A model generated the notes under the pieces. The model saw only the letters and a list, made by a program, of their open reading frames with translations. It had not been told where the DNA came from and did not search any database. A DNA stretch of 64,000 bases from Actinomadura roseirufa (GTDB lineage Bacteria; Actinomycetota; Actinomycetes; Streptosporangiales; Streptosporangiaceae): assembly GCF_900659635.1 (NCBI RefSeq), contig NZ_CAACVB010000004.1:1-64000 (forward strand), read 5' to 3'. Shown piece by piece: positions 35,327-45,642 of the stretch. A program made the translations under genes and the position numbers. The stretch's first letter is position 1; each line of letters starts with the position of its first letter.

Positions 35327-35396
35327 GCGGCGGTGACGCGGCCGCACGGGTCTCGATCCTCGGACGACCCTTGCTGCGGCGCGGAACGACCCGCAT
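35097..35396 (-). CDS. Small Ala/Pro-rich orphan protein, convergent with the adenylation gene
   Basis: 99 aa from ATG 35396 with an unusually strong ribosome site GGGGAGGTGACG directly before it. The protein starts MRVVPRRSKGRPRIETR and is rich in Ala, Pro, Gly and Ser, with no predicted fold and no recognised family. It overlaps the Arg/Pro-rich tail of the adenylation ORF antisense. A spurious frame is quite possible, but the start signal is better than that of most genes here. Confidence 0.35.
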   Translation of the reverse strand: MRVVPRRSKGRPRIETRAAASPPLTDKDGASATAPAPEGRSPGVSRAGVSTAEGGGIDLAQADTAPVPIGSAGTRTMPEPADLAGPPPRAPRGRPCRSG

Positions 35397-35701
35397 CGTC
35401 ACCTCCCCGGCTCTTGATCTCCTCAGTCTGTCAGGACGAGCGGGGGCCGCGCATCGTGCCTGGCCTCGGTGGACGACCCGTCCAGAACGCTCCGAACGGA
35501 CCGCCCTGAACGCGCGAGCCGAGGCGACGGGCACGCCGGCCACGGGGCGGCACCGCCTCGTCCCGTGGCAACACTGCCCCATGAGAGCGCTTTCATACGG
35601 GCGAAGGCCCGCTCCGGCCGAACCGGAAACGGACCTCCACCACTCACCAGGCCAAACCAACCCAAAAAACACGCGCCACGAAAAGGACCTCAGCCGTCAC
35701 A

Positions 35702-35772
35702 CGAAGCGATTCGCGCTCGCACAAGCACGGTCACGTAGCGAGCCGCTAGGCGAGCGCAGTGGGCCGGGATTG
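35702..35772 (-). repeat. Dispersed 3'-flanking repeat, copy B
   Basis: Inverse copy of 3786-3852; 35702-35733 is the perfect 32-base core. It begins a few bases after the stop of the ferredoxin oxidoreductase beta gene and reads away from it. The rest of 35397-35700 shows no gene. Confidence 0.75.
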
Positions 35773-35775
35773 AAA

Positions 35776-36856
35776 TCAAATCCTCCACGTGTCGCCGCTG
35801 CCGAGCAGCGCGGCGAGGTCGCCCTTGCCCTGTTGCTCGACGGCCTCGTCCAGCTGCTCGCGCATCAGCTCGTCGTAGGACGGGCGGTCGACGTCGCGGA
35901 AGATGCCGATCGGGGTGTGCTCGAACGCCGGGGAGTCCAGCCGCGACAGCGCGAACGCCTGCGACGGGTCGGGGTTGTGGGCGTCGTGCACGGCGATCTC
36001 CGCCGGGTCGGCGTCCGCGACGTTCACGACCTCGAACGAGCCGGTCGGCGTGCGGCGCAGCGCCTTGGTCCGCTCGGCGCCGAACACGATGGGCTCGCCG
36101 TGCTCCAGCCGGACGGTGACGTCGTCGCGGACGGCGGCGTCCTTCAGGGGTTCGAACGCGCCGTCGTTGAAGATGTTGCAGTTCTGGTAGATCTCGACGA
36201 GCGCGGTGCCGCGGTGCTGGGCCGCGGCGCGCAGCACCGACTGCAGGTGCTTGCGGTCGGAGTCGATCGTGCGGGCGACGAAGGTGCCCTCCGCGCCGAT
36301 CGCCAGCGACAGCGGGTTGAACGGGGCGTCCAGCGAGCCCATCGGCGTCGACTTGGTGATCTTGCCGATCTCGGAGGTGGGCGAGTACTGGCCCTTGGTG
36401 AGCCCGTAGATCCGGTTGTTGAACAGCAGGATCTTCAGGTTCACGTTGCGGCGCAGCGCGTGGATCAGGTGGTTGCCGCCGATCGACAGCGCGTCGCCGT
36501 CACCGGTGACGACCCAGACCGACAGGTCGGGCCGGGACGTGGCGAGGCCCGTCGCGATCGCCGGCGCGCGGCCGTGGATCGAGTGGAACCCGTAGGTGTT
36601 CATGTAGTACGGGAACCGCGACGAGCAGCCGATGCCGGAGACGAACGTGATGTTCTCCCGGCGCAGGCCCAGCTCGGGCAGGAACGACTGGACCGCGGCG
36701 AGGATGGCGTAGTCACCGCAGCCGGGGCACCAGCGCACCTCCTGGTCGGTCTTGAAGTCCTTCAGGGTCTGTTTCCCGTCGGCCTTCGGGACCAGGGAGA
36801 GCAGCGATCTGCCGTTCCCGCCGGCTCCGGCGACGCCGTTGCCGTTGACGCCGTTG

Positions 36857-36864
<8 letters not shown>
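35776..36864 (-). CDS. korB: 2-oxoacid:ferredoxin oxidoreductase, beta subunit
   Basis: 362 aa from GTG 36864, overlapping the alpha gene by 8 bp. Shows EVRWCPGCGDYAILAAVQSF, SGIGCSSRFPYYMNTYGFHS, the thiamine diphosphate motif VTGDGDALSIGGNHLIHALR and NNRIYGLTKGQYSPTSE. The Cys in WCPGCG, GIGC and QNCNIFND are the likely ligands of the single [4Fe-4S] cluster. With KorA it converts 2-oxoglutarate (or pyruvate) and CoA to the acyl-CoA, CO2 and reduced ferredoxin. Length and motifs match the mycobacterial/streptomycete KorB. Confidence 0.95.
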
Positions 36865-38698
<1,834 letters not shown>

Positions 38699-39052
38699 AG
38701 AGGAAGACCTCCTCGACGGGCAGCGCGGATCACGGGGGAGGCACCCGGGATCGTGACGCTACTTAGGCTTACCTTCATGGTATGTCCGGGTTGGAATGCT
38801 CTCTTCGGGGGACGGGAGGCCGGCGTGGAACGACGGCACGGACCCGTTCGCGCCCGCCGCCTGGCCCCTTGATGGTCACCGGTCTGAGGAGGGATCGACC
38901 GGAGACCGTCACTCCGCCCGTCATGTGACGTCCCGCTCCAGGGAGGTCGCCGTCCCTAACACAAGACGTATCACCTCGGCCGGGCTTTCACTCGGCTCTC
39001 CTGAATACGGGCAGGTCCTATCCGGTTGTACGACCTGGACGGCTCCCCGGGT

Positions 39053-39115
39053 TCACCGCGAACACAGGCAGCTGGCCTGGCGGCACAGGTCGACGTGGAG
39101 CCGCCGGACCAGCAT
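39053..39115 (-). CDS. Conserved actinomycete leader peptide upstream of korAB
   Basis: A 20-codon frame, ATG 39115 to TGA 39053-39055. The sequence holds RRLHVDLCRQAS then CLC, matching the 'putative leader peptide' pattern of actinomycetes (R-R-x-H-V-D-L-x-R-x-A-S-x-L-C), often found before sulfur and Fe-S metabolism genes, where Cys codons near the end serve as an attenuation gauge. Three Cys codons (two of them close together just before the stop) are present. The nearest downstream gene is korA, starting 354 bp away. The ribosome site is weak. The rest of 38699-39261 shows no other gene. Confidence 0.65.
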   Translation of the reverse strand: MLVRRLHVDLCRQASCLCSR

Positions 39116-39261
39116 CGCCGGGATCGTCGGGGAGTCGGAGCTCCCCTGGGGCACGGAGTTCACGACCCGCAGTCTAGACAGGGCCAATTTAGTTCTGATA
39201 AACCGGCCCCAATGTCGGCCCGGTGGGCTCTGGCCAGTGTATTCACCGGCCGGGGGGCGGT

Positions 39262-40959
39262 TCACTCCTCGTCCGGGCCGACCGCGGGCGCCGTCGTGCG
39301 CGCCTTCGCGGGCGTCTTGGGCACGTTCCCGGCCGGGGGCCGCTTCGCCTGGGCGCCCGCCTTCGCGCCCCGCTCCCGGTCGACCGCCGCGAGCAGGCCG
39401 GGGACGCGCGAGGCCGCCACCGCCTCGCCGACCACCCTCGCCCGCGCCTCGTAGGGGTGCCGGCCGGGCTTGTCGAGGGCGGAGTGCATCCAGACCCGCC
39501 ACGCCCGTCCGGTGACCAGGCAGCGCAGGACCAGCCTCCGGTTGGACGGCACCGGCCCCGCCCCCGTGCAGGTACCGAGCGGCCGCCCGGCGGACGTGAT
39601 CGTCGCGAGCAGCGCCGCCCGCGCCCCGTCCGGCACCTGCCCGTCCGGCGACGACAGGGTGGCGGGCACGCTCACGGTGCACCCGCTGGTGTTCTGGTCG
39701 CAGTTGACGAAGCTGAGCCTTCCCGGGGTGAAGTGCAGGCCGGGGTCGGCGGCGCCGCCGAGCGCGGCGACGCGCGAGCGCAGCTCGGTGAACAGCGCGG
39801 CCGAGTCGGCCAGCGGCACCGCGGTGAACCGCGGCTCGCCCCGCCCGGCCCCCCGCACGCCCAGCAGCCGGTACGGCGCCGCCGCCGAGATCAGGTAGTC
39901 CGCGCCGTCCGTCGTGATCCGGCGCGCCCGGACGCCTTGCACGGTCTCCTCGCCCGCCTTCGCGGCCCCCTTGGCGATGCTCCGGGCGATCGACGCGGAC
40001 CCGAGCACGCCGGGGATGTCGAAACCGGGCATGGACGCGGGCGCCTTCGACCAGCGGTCCGCGTAGTTCTCCGGGTGCGCGTCCTCCCCGGCGTAGTCGC
40101 GCCAGAACGCGACGCCCGCCCTGAGGTAGGTCACGCCGTCCACCGCCACGATGTCGGCCTTCGACGCCCCGGCCGTGAGCGTCCCGCTCGCCGTTCCCGC
40201 CGGCGTGACCCGCAGGCGCGCCTGGACGGGTCTGCCGCCCACGGTGAGCGTCCCGTCGTAGCGCAGCCCCGCCCCGGTGGCGATCTGCCGTCCCGCCTCC
40301 TTGGACCACGCCGGAGGCGCCGCGGGGCGCGGCCTGCCCGGCTCGGTCTCGGACTCGTCCCCGCCGAGGACGACCACGCCCGCCACCGCGGCCACCGCGA
40401 CCACGGTCACGACCGCCCCCGCGAGCACCAGCACGCGGCGCCGGCCGCCTCGTCCCCGCCCGGCGGGGGGAACGCCTCCGCCACCGGGCCCGTCCACCCC
40501 CGGCGGCACGGACCCCTGGCCGAAGGCCCCGCCCTGCGGGCCGGGTTCGGCGGCCCCGCTCACCGGGGCGTTCATGTCCTGTGGGTAACCGGCGAAGTAC
40601 CCGCCCTGTGAGGTGGGGTCGCCTTCCTCGACGGGCCCGCCGATCGGGGGGTTCGCCTCCTGTAGGGCGGGGCCTCCCGCGAAGTAGCCGCCTTCAGGGG
40701 CGGGGCCCTCCGGTAGAGGGGCCATGGGCCGGGCCACGGGCGGGCCGTCGGGGGCACCTCCCAGCGCAGGGTTCGCGGCCTGCTCCTCCAGGGCGCCCGA
40801 GGGGAACAGCGGGGCCGTGTCGCGACGGGGAGAGCCCGGGCCGGGACGGGCCCCGGCGACGAGCCGGTCCCCGGGTGCCTCGGCGGCGGGGCGGCCCGCG
40901 ACCAGCTTGTCGGCGGGGTGGGGGGCCGTCGGGGACGACCCGTCCTGTTCAACGCTCAC
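39262..40959 (-). CDS. Pro-rich membrane-anchored protein with extracytoplasmic domain (paralogue A)
   Basis: 565 aa from GTG 40959. Three parts: residues 1-170 disordered and rich in Pro/Gly with recurring GGYFAG; a basic stretch GRGRGGRRR followed by one membrane span (VLVLAGAVVTVVAVAAVAGV); then about 350 residues outside the cell, starting WSKEAGRQIATGAGLRYDGT. The outer part shares its plan with the next gene (glycosylation- or lipoprotein-like fold, pair of Cys in FVNCDQNTSGCTV). Orientation N-in, C-out. Function unknown. Confidence 0.75.
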   Translation of the reverse strand: MSVEQDGSSPTAPHPADKLVAGRPAAEAPGDRLVAGARPGPGSPRRDTAPLFPSGALEEQAANPALGGAPDGPPVARPMAPLPEGPAPEGGYFAGGPALQEANPPIGGPVEEGDPTSQGGYFAGYPQDMNAPVSGAAEPGPQGGAFGQGSVPPGVDGPGGGGVPPAGRGRGGRRRVLVLAGAVVTVVAVAAVAGVVVLGGDESETEPGRPRPAAPPAWSKEAGRQIATGAGLRYDGTLTVGGRPVQARLRVTPAGTASGTLTAGASKADIVAVDGVTYLRAGVAFWRDYAGEDAHPENYADRWSKAPASMPGFDIPGVLGSASIARSIAKGAAKAGEETVQGVRARRITTDGADYLISAAAPYRLLGVRGAGRGEPRFTAVPLADSAALFTELRSRVAALGGAADPGLHFTPGRLSFVNCDQNTSGCTVSVPATLSSPDGQVPDGARAALLATITSAGRPLGTCTGAGPVPSNRRLVLRCLVTGRAWRVWMHSALDKPGRHPYEARARVVGEAVAASRVPGLLAAVDRERGAKAGAQAKRPPAGNVPKTPAKARTTAPAVGPDEE

Positions 40960-41155
40960 TGGGCGCTCACTCTGCTCGCTTCCGGGCCGGTTCGGCCCAC
41001 TCGTGTCGGACGCAAGGGTGGCCGCCCGGGGCGCCGGCCCGCCCACCCAGAGCACAAGAGTGCCCGACGACGCGCCCCCGCGGAGCGGGTACGGCGCATC
41101 GCCGGGCACCGGGACGGCGGCGGGAGCGGCGCGCGGTGCGCCGCCCCCCGCGGCC

Positions 41156-42451
41156 CTACTCGCTGTCGAGCCCGTTCTGCAGGGCCTGCACCTCGCTGGA
41201 CGTGGCGCCGATCACCTTGTACTCGGCGTGCTTGTAGTACGTGCCACCCGTGGCCTTGGCCCAGCTCGTCCAGGAGCTGCTGGTCACCCGGCAGCTCGCC
41301 CAGACCGAGGTGGTGCTGGTGATGGTGATCCTGGACGTGCAGTTGCCGAGGTCGCGGCCGGTCAGCGTGCCGGCGGTGAGCCGGAACCGCACGTCGATCG
41401 TCACCGGCGTCTCCGAGCCGAACGGCGGCCGGATCTTGGCCTCGACGGTGCAGCCGGAGTCGCCGTTGCAGCCGCCCTTCTTCCACTCGTCCACCGTCGG
41501 GCGCGCCGAACCGTCGAAGGCGTCCTTCAGCTCGCCCATGCTGGTGCGCATGTCCGAGATGATGGACGCCGCCTGGCTAGCGGACTTCGCCGTGACGTCG
41601 AGCGCGACCCGCGGCGTGGTGGCCTCGTACCGCAGGAGCTGCGCGTCGTCGGCGTCGGTGATGTAGAGCGTGGAGGAGAAGGTGGTGAACTTCAGCGCCT
41701 TCTTACCCTGCCATGTGGACTTGGTCGGCTTGACCTTGGCGGTGGCCGCCGAGCGGAGCTTGTTCGCCAGCACGGCCGGCGTCAGCTCCTGCTTGAAGTC
41801 CACGGAGAGCTTGTCGGCGCTGAGGCGGCCCCACTGGTCGCCGGACCCGAGGTAGTACGGCGTCTCGCTACCGGAGATCTGCTTCCGCCAGTAGGCCGCG
41901 CCGGCCTTGAGGAACAGCTTCCCGTCGGCCGACAGCAGCGTGACGCTGTCGGTGTTCCAGGTGACGGGCCCGGTCGCGCGCCCGCCCTTGGTGACGTTCA
42001 GCTCACCGTTGAGCGTATCGGCGCCGCCGCCGAAGTTGCCCTTCAGGCCGACCGCTCGGGCCGCGGCCATGGTGTCGGCCGCGGCGTTCAGCTTGTCCTC
42101 GGGCGACTTGCCACCGCCGGAGGCCAGCACGAACACGGCCACCCCGATGATCAGGACGAGTACGACGACACCGCCGACGATCGCCGCGATCAGCGCTCCG
42201 CCGCCGCCTCGGCGGGGCGGCGGCGGCATGCCGGGCATGCCCGGCGGCGGGGGATAGAACGGCGGCGGGGTTCCGGGGCCGCCGAAACCACCGGGTGGGG
42301 GCGGGGGTGGTGCTCCGCCGGGTCCGCCCGGGACCCCGGGCGCCCCGGGCCCCGTCGGCCCGCCGGGCCCGGCGGGCGGTGGCGGCGGAGGCCAGGAGGC
42401 ACCCCCCGGGGATTCCCATCCCGGGCCCGGGGGAGGCGGAGGGTTGCTCAT
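41156..42451 (-). CDS. Pro-rich membrane-anchored protein with extracytoplasmic domain (paralogue B)
   Basis: 431 aa from ATG 42451. Residues 1-85 are almost entirely Pro/Gly; RRGGGGALIAAIVGGVVVLV begins the single membrane span; the rest is a 300-residue outer domain with DKLNAAADTMAAARAVGLKG, LFLKAGAAYWRKQISGS and GCNGDSGCTVEAKI. The 'AYWRKQ' / 'AFWRDY' and Cys-pair positions match paralogue A, so the two are tandem duplicates. They might be envelope sensors or LppX/LprG-like lipid carriers. Divergent from nuoA across a 154-bp region with a palindrome. Confidence 0.78.
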   Translation of the reverse strand: MSNPPPPPGPGWESPGGASWPPPPPPAGPGGPTGPGAPGVPGGPGGAPPPPPPGGFGGPGTPPPFYPPPPGMPGMPPPPRRGGGGALIAAIVGGVVVLVLIIGVAVFVLASGGGKSPEDKLNAAADTMAAARAVGLKGNFGGGADTLNGELNVTKGGRATGPVTWNTDSVTLLSADGKLFLKAGAAYWRKQISGSETPYYLGSGDQWGRLSADKLSVDFKQELTPAVLANKLRSAATAKVKPTKSTWQGKKALKFTTFSSTLYITDADDAQLLRYEATTPRVALDVTAKSASQAASIISDMRTSMGELKDAFDGSARPTVDEWKKGGCNGDSGCTVEAKIRPPFGSETPVTIDVRFRLTAGTLTGRDLGNCTSRITITSTTSVWASCRVTSSSWTSWAKATGGTYYKHAEYKVIGATSSEVQALQNGLDSE

Positions 42452-42508
42452 CCGGTCACGTCCTTCCAGGTCAAACTGACCCCAATGCAGCATCCAGTGT
42501 GCAGCAAA

Positions 42509-42521
42509 ACAATGACATTGT
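42509..42521. promoter_or_regulatory. Perfect palindrome ACAATG-a-CATTGT before nuoA
   Basis: ACAATGACATTGT lies between the divergent paralogue B and nuoA genes, 85 bp before the nuoA start. A dyad of this type suits a dimeric regulator or overlapping promoter elements. Confidence 0.45.
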
Positions 42522-42605
42522 GATCCTCCGGGTAGGAGGTACGACGTCACACTCCCGCATACATCGGTCGGGGATACTTGATGGGACGCCGACCGGGAGG
42601 CTTTT

Positions 42606-42977
42606 GTGCGGAACTATTTCGACTCCTACATCGTCTTGGTGGCCCTGCTGCTGGTCGGTGGCGGCATCGTCGGAGGCGGGCTCACCGCCAACCGCCTGCT
42701 GCGCCCCGACCGGCCCACCCTGGAGAAGCTCACCACCTACGAGTGTGGCGTGGATCCGGTCGGTGAGGGGTGGGCACATTCATACGTCCGTTACTACGTC
42801 TTCGCCTACCTGTACGTGGTGTTCGCCGTGGATGCGGTGTTCCTGTTCCCCTGGGCGACGGTCTTCTCCGCCCCCGGCTACGGGCTCACCACACTCGGCG
42901 AGATGTTCGTCTTCCTGGCCTTCCTCGCCGCCGGTCTCGCCTACGCGGGCAGGAAGGGCGTCCTCTCCTGGGTCTGA
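42606..42977 (+). CDS. nuoA: NADH-quinone oxidoreductase subunit A
   Basis: 123 aa from GTG 42606, ribosome site GGGAGG. Three membrane helices with the conserved KLTTYECGVDPVGEGWAHSY loop and FAYLYVVFAVDAVFLFPW. Small membrane subunit at the junction of the arm and the membrane domain of complex I. First gene of the nuo cluster. Confidence 0.95.
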   Translation: MRNYFDSYIVLVALLLVGGGIVGGGLTANRLLRPDRPTLEKLTTYECGVDPVGEGWAHSYVRYYVFAYLYVVFAVDAVFLFPWATVFSAPGYGLTTLGEMFVFLAFLAAGLAYAGRKGVLSWV

Positions 42978-43016
42978 GCCCCTGGCGCGATCGGCGAGGG
43001 CTGTAAGAATGCGAGG

Positions 43017-44069
43017 GTGAGCACCATCGATCTCCCGCCGCCGAGCGTCGGGCCGCTGTCGCGGCTGGCGCCGAAGCCGATCAAGTTCGTGCTCAACTGG
43101 GGCCGCCGGTACTCCCTCTGGGTGTTCAACTTCGGGCTGGCCTGTTGCGCGATCGAGTTCATCGCCACCTCGATGAGCCGGCACGACTTCATCCGCCTCG
43201 GCGTCATCCCCTTCGCGCCGGGTCCCCGGCAGGCCGACCTGATGGTGGTGTCGGGGACCGTCAGCGACAAGATGGCCCCCGCCGTCCGCCGCCTGTACGA
43301 GCAGATGCCCGAGCCCAAGTACGTCATCTCGTTCGGTGCGTGCTCCAACTGCGGCGGCCCGTACTGGGACTCCTACTGCGTGACCAAGGGCGTCGACCAG
43401 ATCATCCCCGTGGACGTGTACGTGCCGGGCTGCCCGCCGCGTCCCGAGGCCCTGCTGCACGGCATCGTCCACCTCCAGGAGAAGATCGCCGGCGAGTCGC
43501 TGGGCGAGCGCTACGGCGGCGGCGAGCCCATCACGCCGCCGCCCCCGCCCCGTCCGTTCTCGGCGACCGTCCTGCGCCGTCCCCTCCAGCCCCCGCCCGA
43601 CGACGCGGCTCCCGCCGGCGACACCGCCCCGGACGACGCGGCGCCCGCCGAGACTCGGCCCGTCCCGCCCGCCGAGGACGGGCGAGGGCGCGAGGAGGGC
43701 CCCGGCGTTGAGGAGGCGGCGCCTCCCGGCGGCGAGACGGAGGGCTCGGCGGAGGCCACCCAGCCGGTTCCGCCGGTCGAGGCGTCCGCCGAGACGCGGC
43801 CTCTCCCGCCCGTCCGGGACGAGGCGGGCCGGGCCGGTGAGCCGGAGGCGCCCGCCGCGCGGCCGTCGGAGGCGGTGACGCAGCCGGTCCCACCGGTCAC
43901 GGGCGAGGAGAAGGCCGCCGAGGAGCACCCGGCCGGCGAGACCGCGCCGCCGCGGGCCGGCGGCGGACGAACGGACGGGCGGACGCGGCGCGGCCGCGAC
44001 CACGACCCGTCGATCATCCCCGGCCTCGTGGAGGACGCGCACGACGACCAGATCGGGCGGAGCCGGTGA
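43017..44069 (+). CDS. nuoB: NADH-quinone oxidoreductase subunit B with long acidic-Pro tail
   Basis: 350 aa from GTG 43017. Residues 1-170 are a standard NuoB, with the N2 [4Fe-4S] ligands C43, C44, C109 and C139 ([34 protein letters not shown]). The remaining 180 residues form a low-complexity tail of Pro, Ala and Glu with repeats like TRPVPP and TQPVPPV and a conserved-looking end ([18 protein letters not shown]). Usual NuoB is about half this length. The tail may tether the peripheral arm or dock a ferredoxin. Confidence 0.95.
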   Translation: MSTIDLPPPSVGPLSRLAPKPIKFVLNWGRRYSLWVFNFGLACCAIEFIATSMSRHDFIRLGVIPFAPGPRQADLMVVSGTVSDKMAPAVRRLYEQMPEPKYVISFGACSNCGGPYWDSYCVTKGVDQIIPVDVYVPGCPPRPEALLHGIVHLQEKIAGESLGERYGGGEPITPPPPPRPFSATVLRRPLQPPPDDAAPAGDTAPDDAAPAETRPVPPAEDGRGREEGPGVEEAAPPGGETEGSAEATQPVPPVEASAETRPLPPVRDEAGRAGEPEAPAARPSEAVTQPVPPVTGEEKAAEEHPAGETAPPRAGGGRTDGRTRRGRDHDPSIIPGLVEDAHDDQIGRSR

Positions 44070-44686
44070 ACGGCGCGCCGCAGGACGCCGCCGCGGCGCT
44101 GGCCGACGCGTGGGCCGCGCGGTTCGGCGCGGACGTCACCACCGAGGAGACGGCCGGCGGCCTGGCGGTCGGGATCTCGCCCGAGCACTGGGTCGCGGCG
44201 CTGACGTACGCGCGGGACGAGCTGTCCTGCGCTTTCTTCGACTGGCTGACCGGGGTCGACGAGCTGGAGGAGGGCTTCGCGGTCGTCGCGCACGTGTACT
44301 CGCTGGAGCGGCGGCACCACCTCCTCATCCGCACGCGCGTGCCGCGGGCCGATCCCGCGCTGCCGACCGCGACGGGCGTCTACCGAGGGGCCGCGTGGCA
44401 CGAGCGGGAGACCTTCGAGATGTTCGGGGTGGTGTTCGAGGGCCATCCGCATCTCGTCCCGCTGCTGCTGCCGGACGGGTTCGAGGGGCATCCGCTGCGC
44501 AAGGACTTCGTGCTGGCCGCGCGCGTCGCCAAGCCGTGGCCGGGGGCCAAGGAGCCGGGCGAGTCGGGGCACGGGGCGCCGAGCCGGCGCCGGGTGCGCC
44601 CGCCGGGGGTACCGGAGGAGGGCGCGTGGGCCGCGGCGGCGGACCGGCGGGTCCGCCCGGCGGAGAGGCCGGGGCCCGATGCTTGA
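44066..44686 (+). CDS. nuoC: NADH-quinone oxidoreductase subunit C
   Basis: 206 aa from GTG 44066 (GTGA overlap with nuoB). Carries [20 protein letters not shown] and [16 protein letters not shown], the 30-kDa subunit signature. The final 40 residues are Arg/Pro-rich. NuoC normally pairs with NuoD, but no nuoD follows: nuoH begins 8 bp before this gene ends. Confidence 0.93.
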   Translation: MNGAPQDAAAALADAWAARFGADVTTEETAGGLAVGISPEHWVAALTYARDELSCAFFDWLTGVDELEEGFAVVAHVYSLERRHHLLIRTRVPRADPALPTATGVYRGAAWHERETFEMFGVVFEGHPHLVPLLLPDGFEGHPLRKDFVLAARVAKPWPGAKEPGESGHGAPSRRRVRPPGVPEEGAWAAAADRRVRPAERPGPDA

Positions 44687-45635
44687 GGTCGTCGTCAAGC
44701 TCGCGCTGGTCGCCGCCGCGTTCGCCGTCCTGCCGCTGCTGGTGGGGCAGGCCGAGCACAAGGTGATGGCGCACATGCAGGGCCGCCTCGGGCCGATGTA
44801 CGCGGGCGCGTTCCACGGCTGGGCGCAGCTCGTCGCGGACGGGGTGAAGTTCGCGCAGAAGGAGGACGTCGTCCCGCGGGCGGCCGACCGGTGGGTGTTC
44901 AAGCTCGCCCCCGGCGTGGCGCTGGTCCCGTACCTGCTGGTGCTCATCGTGGTGCCGATCGGGCCGGGCGGCCAGGTCGTCCTGGACCTCGGCCTCGGGC
45001 TGTTCTTCGCGCTGGCCGTGATGGGCGTCGGCGTGATCGGCGCGATCATGGCGGGCTGGGCGAGCGCGAACAAGTACTCGCTGCTCGGCGGGATGCGCGT
45101 CGCGGCGCAGCTGATGTCCTACGAGCTGCCGATGGTGTTCGCGGCGTCCTCGGTCGCGATGGCTGCGGGGACGCTGTCGCTGCAGGGCGTCGTCGGCGAG
45201 TGGCGCTGGTGGTGGCTGCCCTGGCAGGCCGTCGGCGCCGTGGTGTTCTTCGTCGCCGGGCTCGCCGAGCTGCGCCGTCCGCCGTTCGACATGCCGGTCG
45301 CCGACTCCGAGATCATCTTCGGCCCGTACACCGAGTACGGCGGGCTGCGGTTCGCGCTGTTCATCCTGGCGGAGTACGCCGGGATCGTGGTGCTGTGCGC
45401 GCTGACGACCGTCCTCTTCCTCGGCGGGTGGAAGGGCCCCTTCCTGAACACCGAGCTCGGCTGGCTCTGGACCTCGCTGAAGGTGGCGGTGCTGGCGTTC
45501 CTCGTCATCTGGCTGCGGGTCAGCTACCCGCGCATGCGCGAGGACCAGCTGCAGAAGCTCGCCTGGGCCTACCTGGTGCCCCTCTCCCTCGTCCAGCTCG
45601 CGGTCACCGGCGTGCTGAAGGTCGTGCTGGGCTGA
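44679..45635 (+). CDS. nuoH: NADH-quinone oxidoreductase subunit H
   Basis: 318 aa from ATG 44679. Eight membrane helices, with [37 protein letters not shown] and [20 protein letters not shown], all diagnostic for NuoH, which forms part of the quinone channel. It ends in a small hairpin (CTGAG..CTCAG, 45632-45646) that lies over the stop of the convergent gene. Confidence 0.95.
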   Translation: MLEVVVKLALVAAAFAVLPLLVGQAEHKVMAHMQGRLGPMYAGAFHGWAQLVADGVKFAQKEDVVPRAADRWVFKLAPGVALVPYLLVLIVVPIGPGGQVVLDLGLGLFFALAVMGVGVIGAIMAGWASANKYSLLGGMRVAAQLMSYELPMVFAASSVAMAAGTLSLQGVVGEWRWWWLPWQAVGAVVFFVAGLAELRRPPFDMPVADSEIIFGPYTEYGGLRFALFILAEYAGIVVLCALTTVLFLGGWKGPFLNTELGWLWTSLKVAVLAFLVIWLRVSYPRMREDQLQKLAWAYLVPLSLVQLAVTGVLKVVLG

Positions 45636-45642
45636 GCGCGGC

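Noticed and set aside
33128-35347. Minus-strand 739-codon frame.
   Set aside because: Antisense shadow of the adenylation-domain gene with Arg/Gly-rich composition and no motif.
38758-38780. A TTAGGCTTACCTTCA sequence upstream of korA resembling an IdeR/DmdR iron box.
   Set aside because: Only the right half fits the 19-bp consensus (about 9 of 12 positions); the left half does not, so I do not list it as a regulatory feature.
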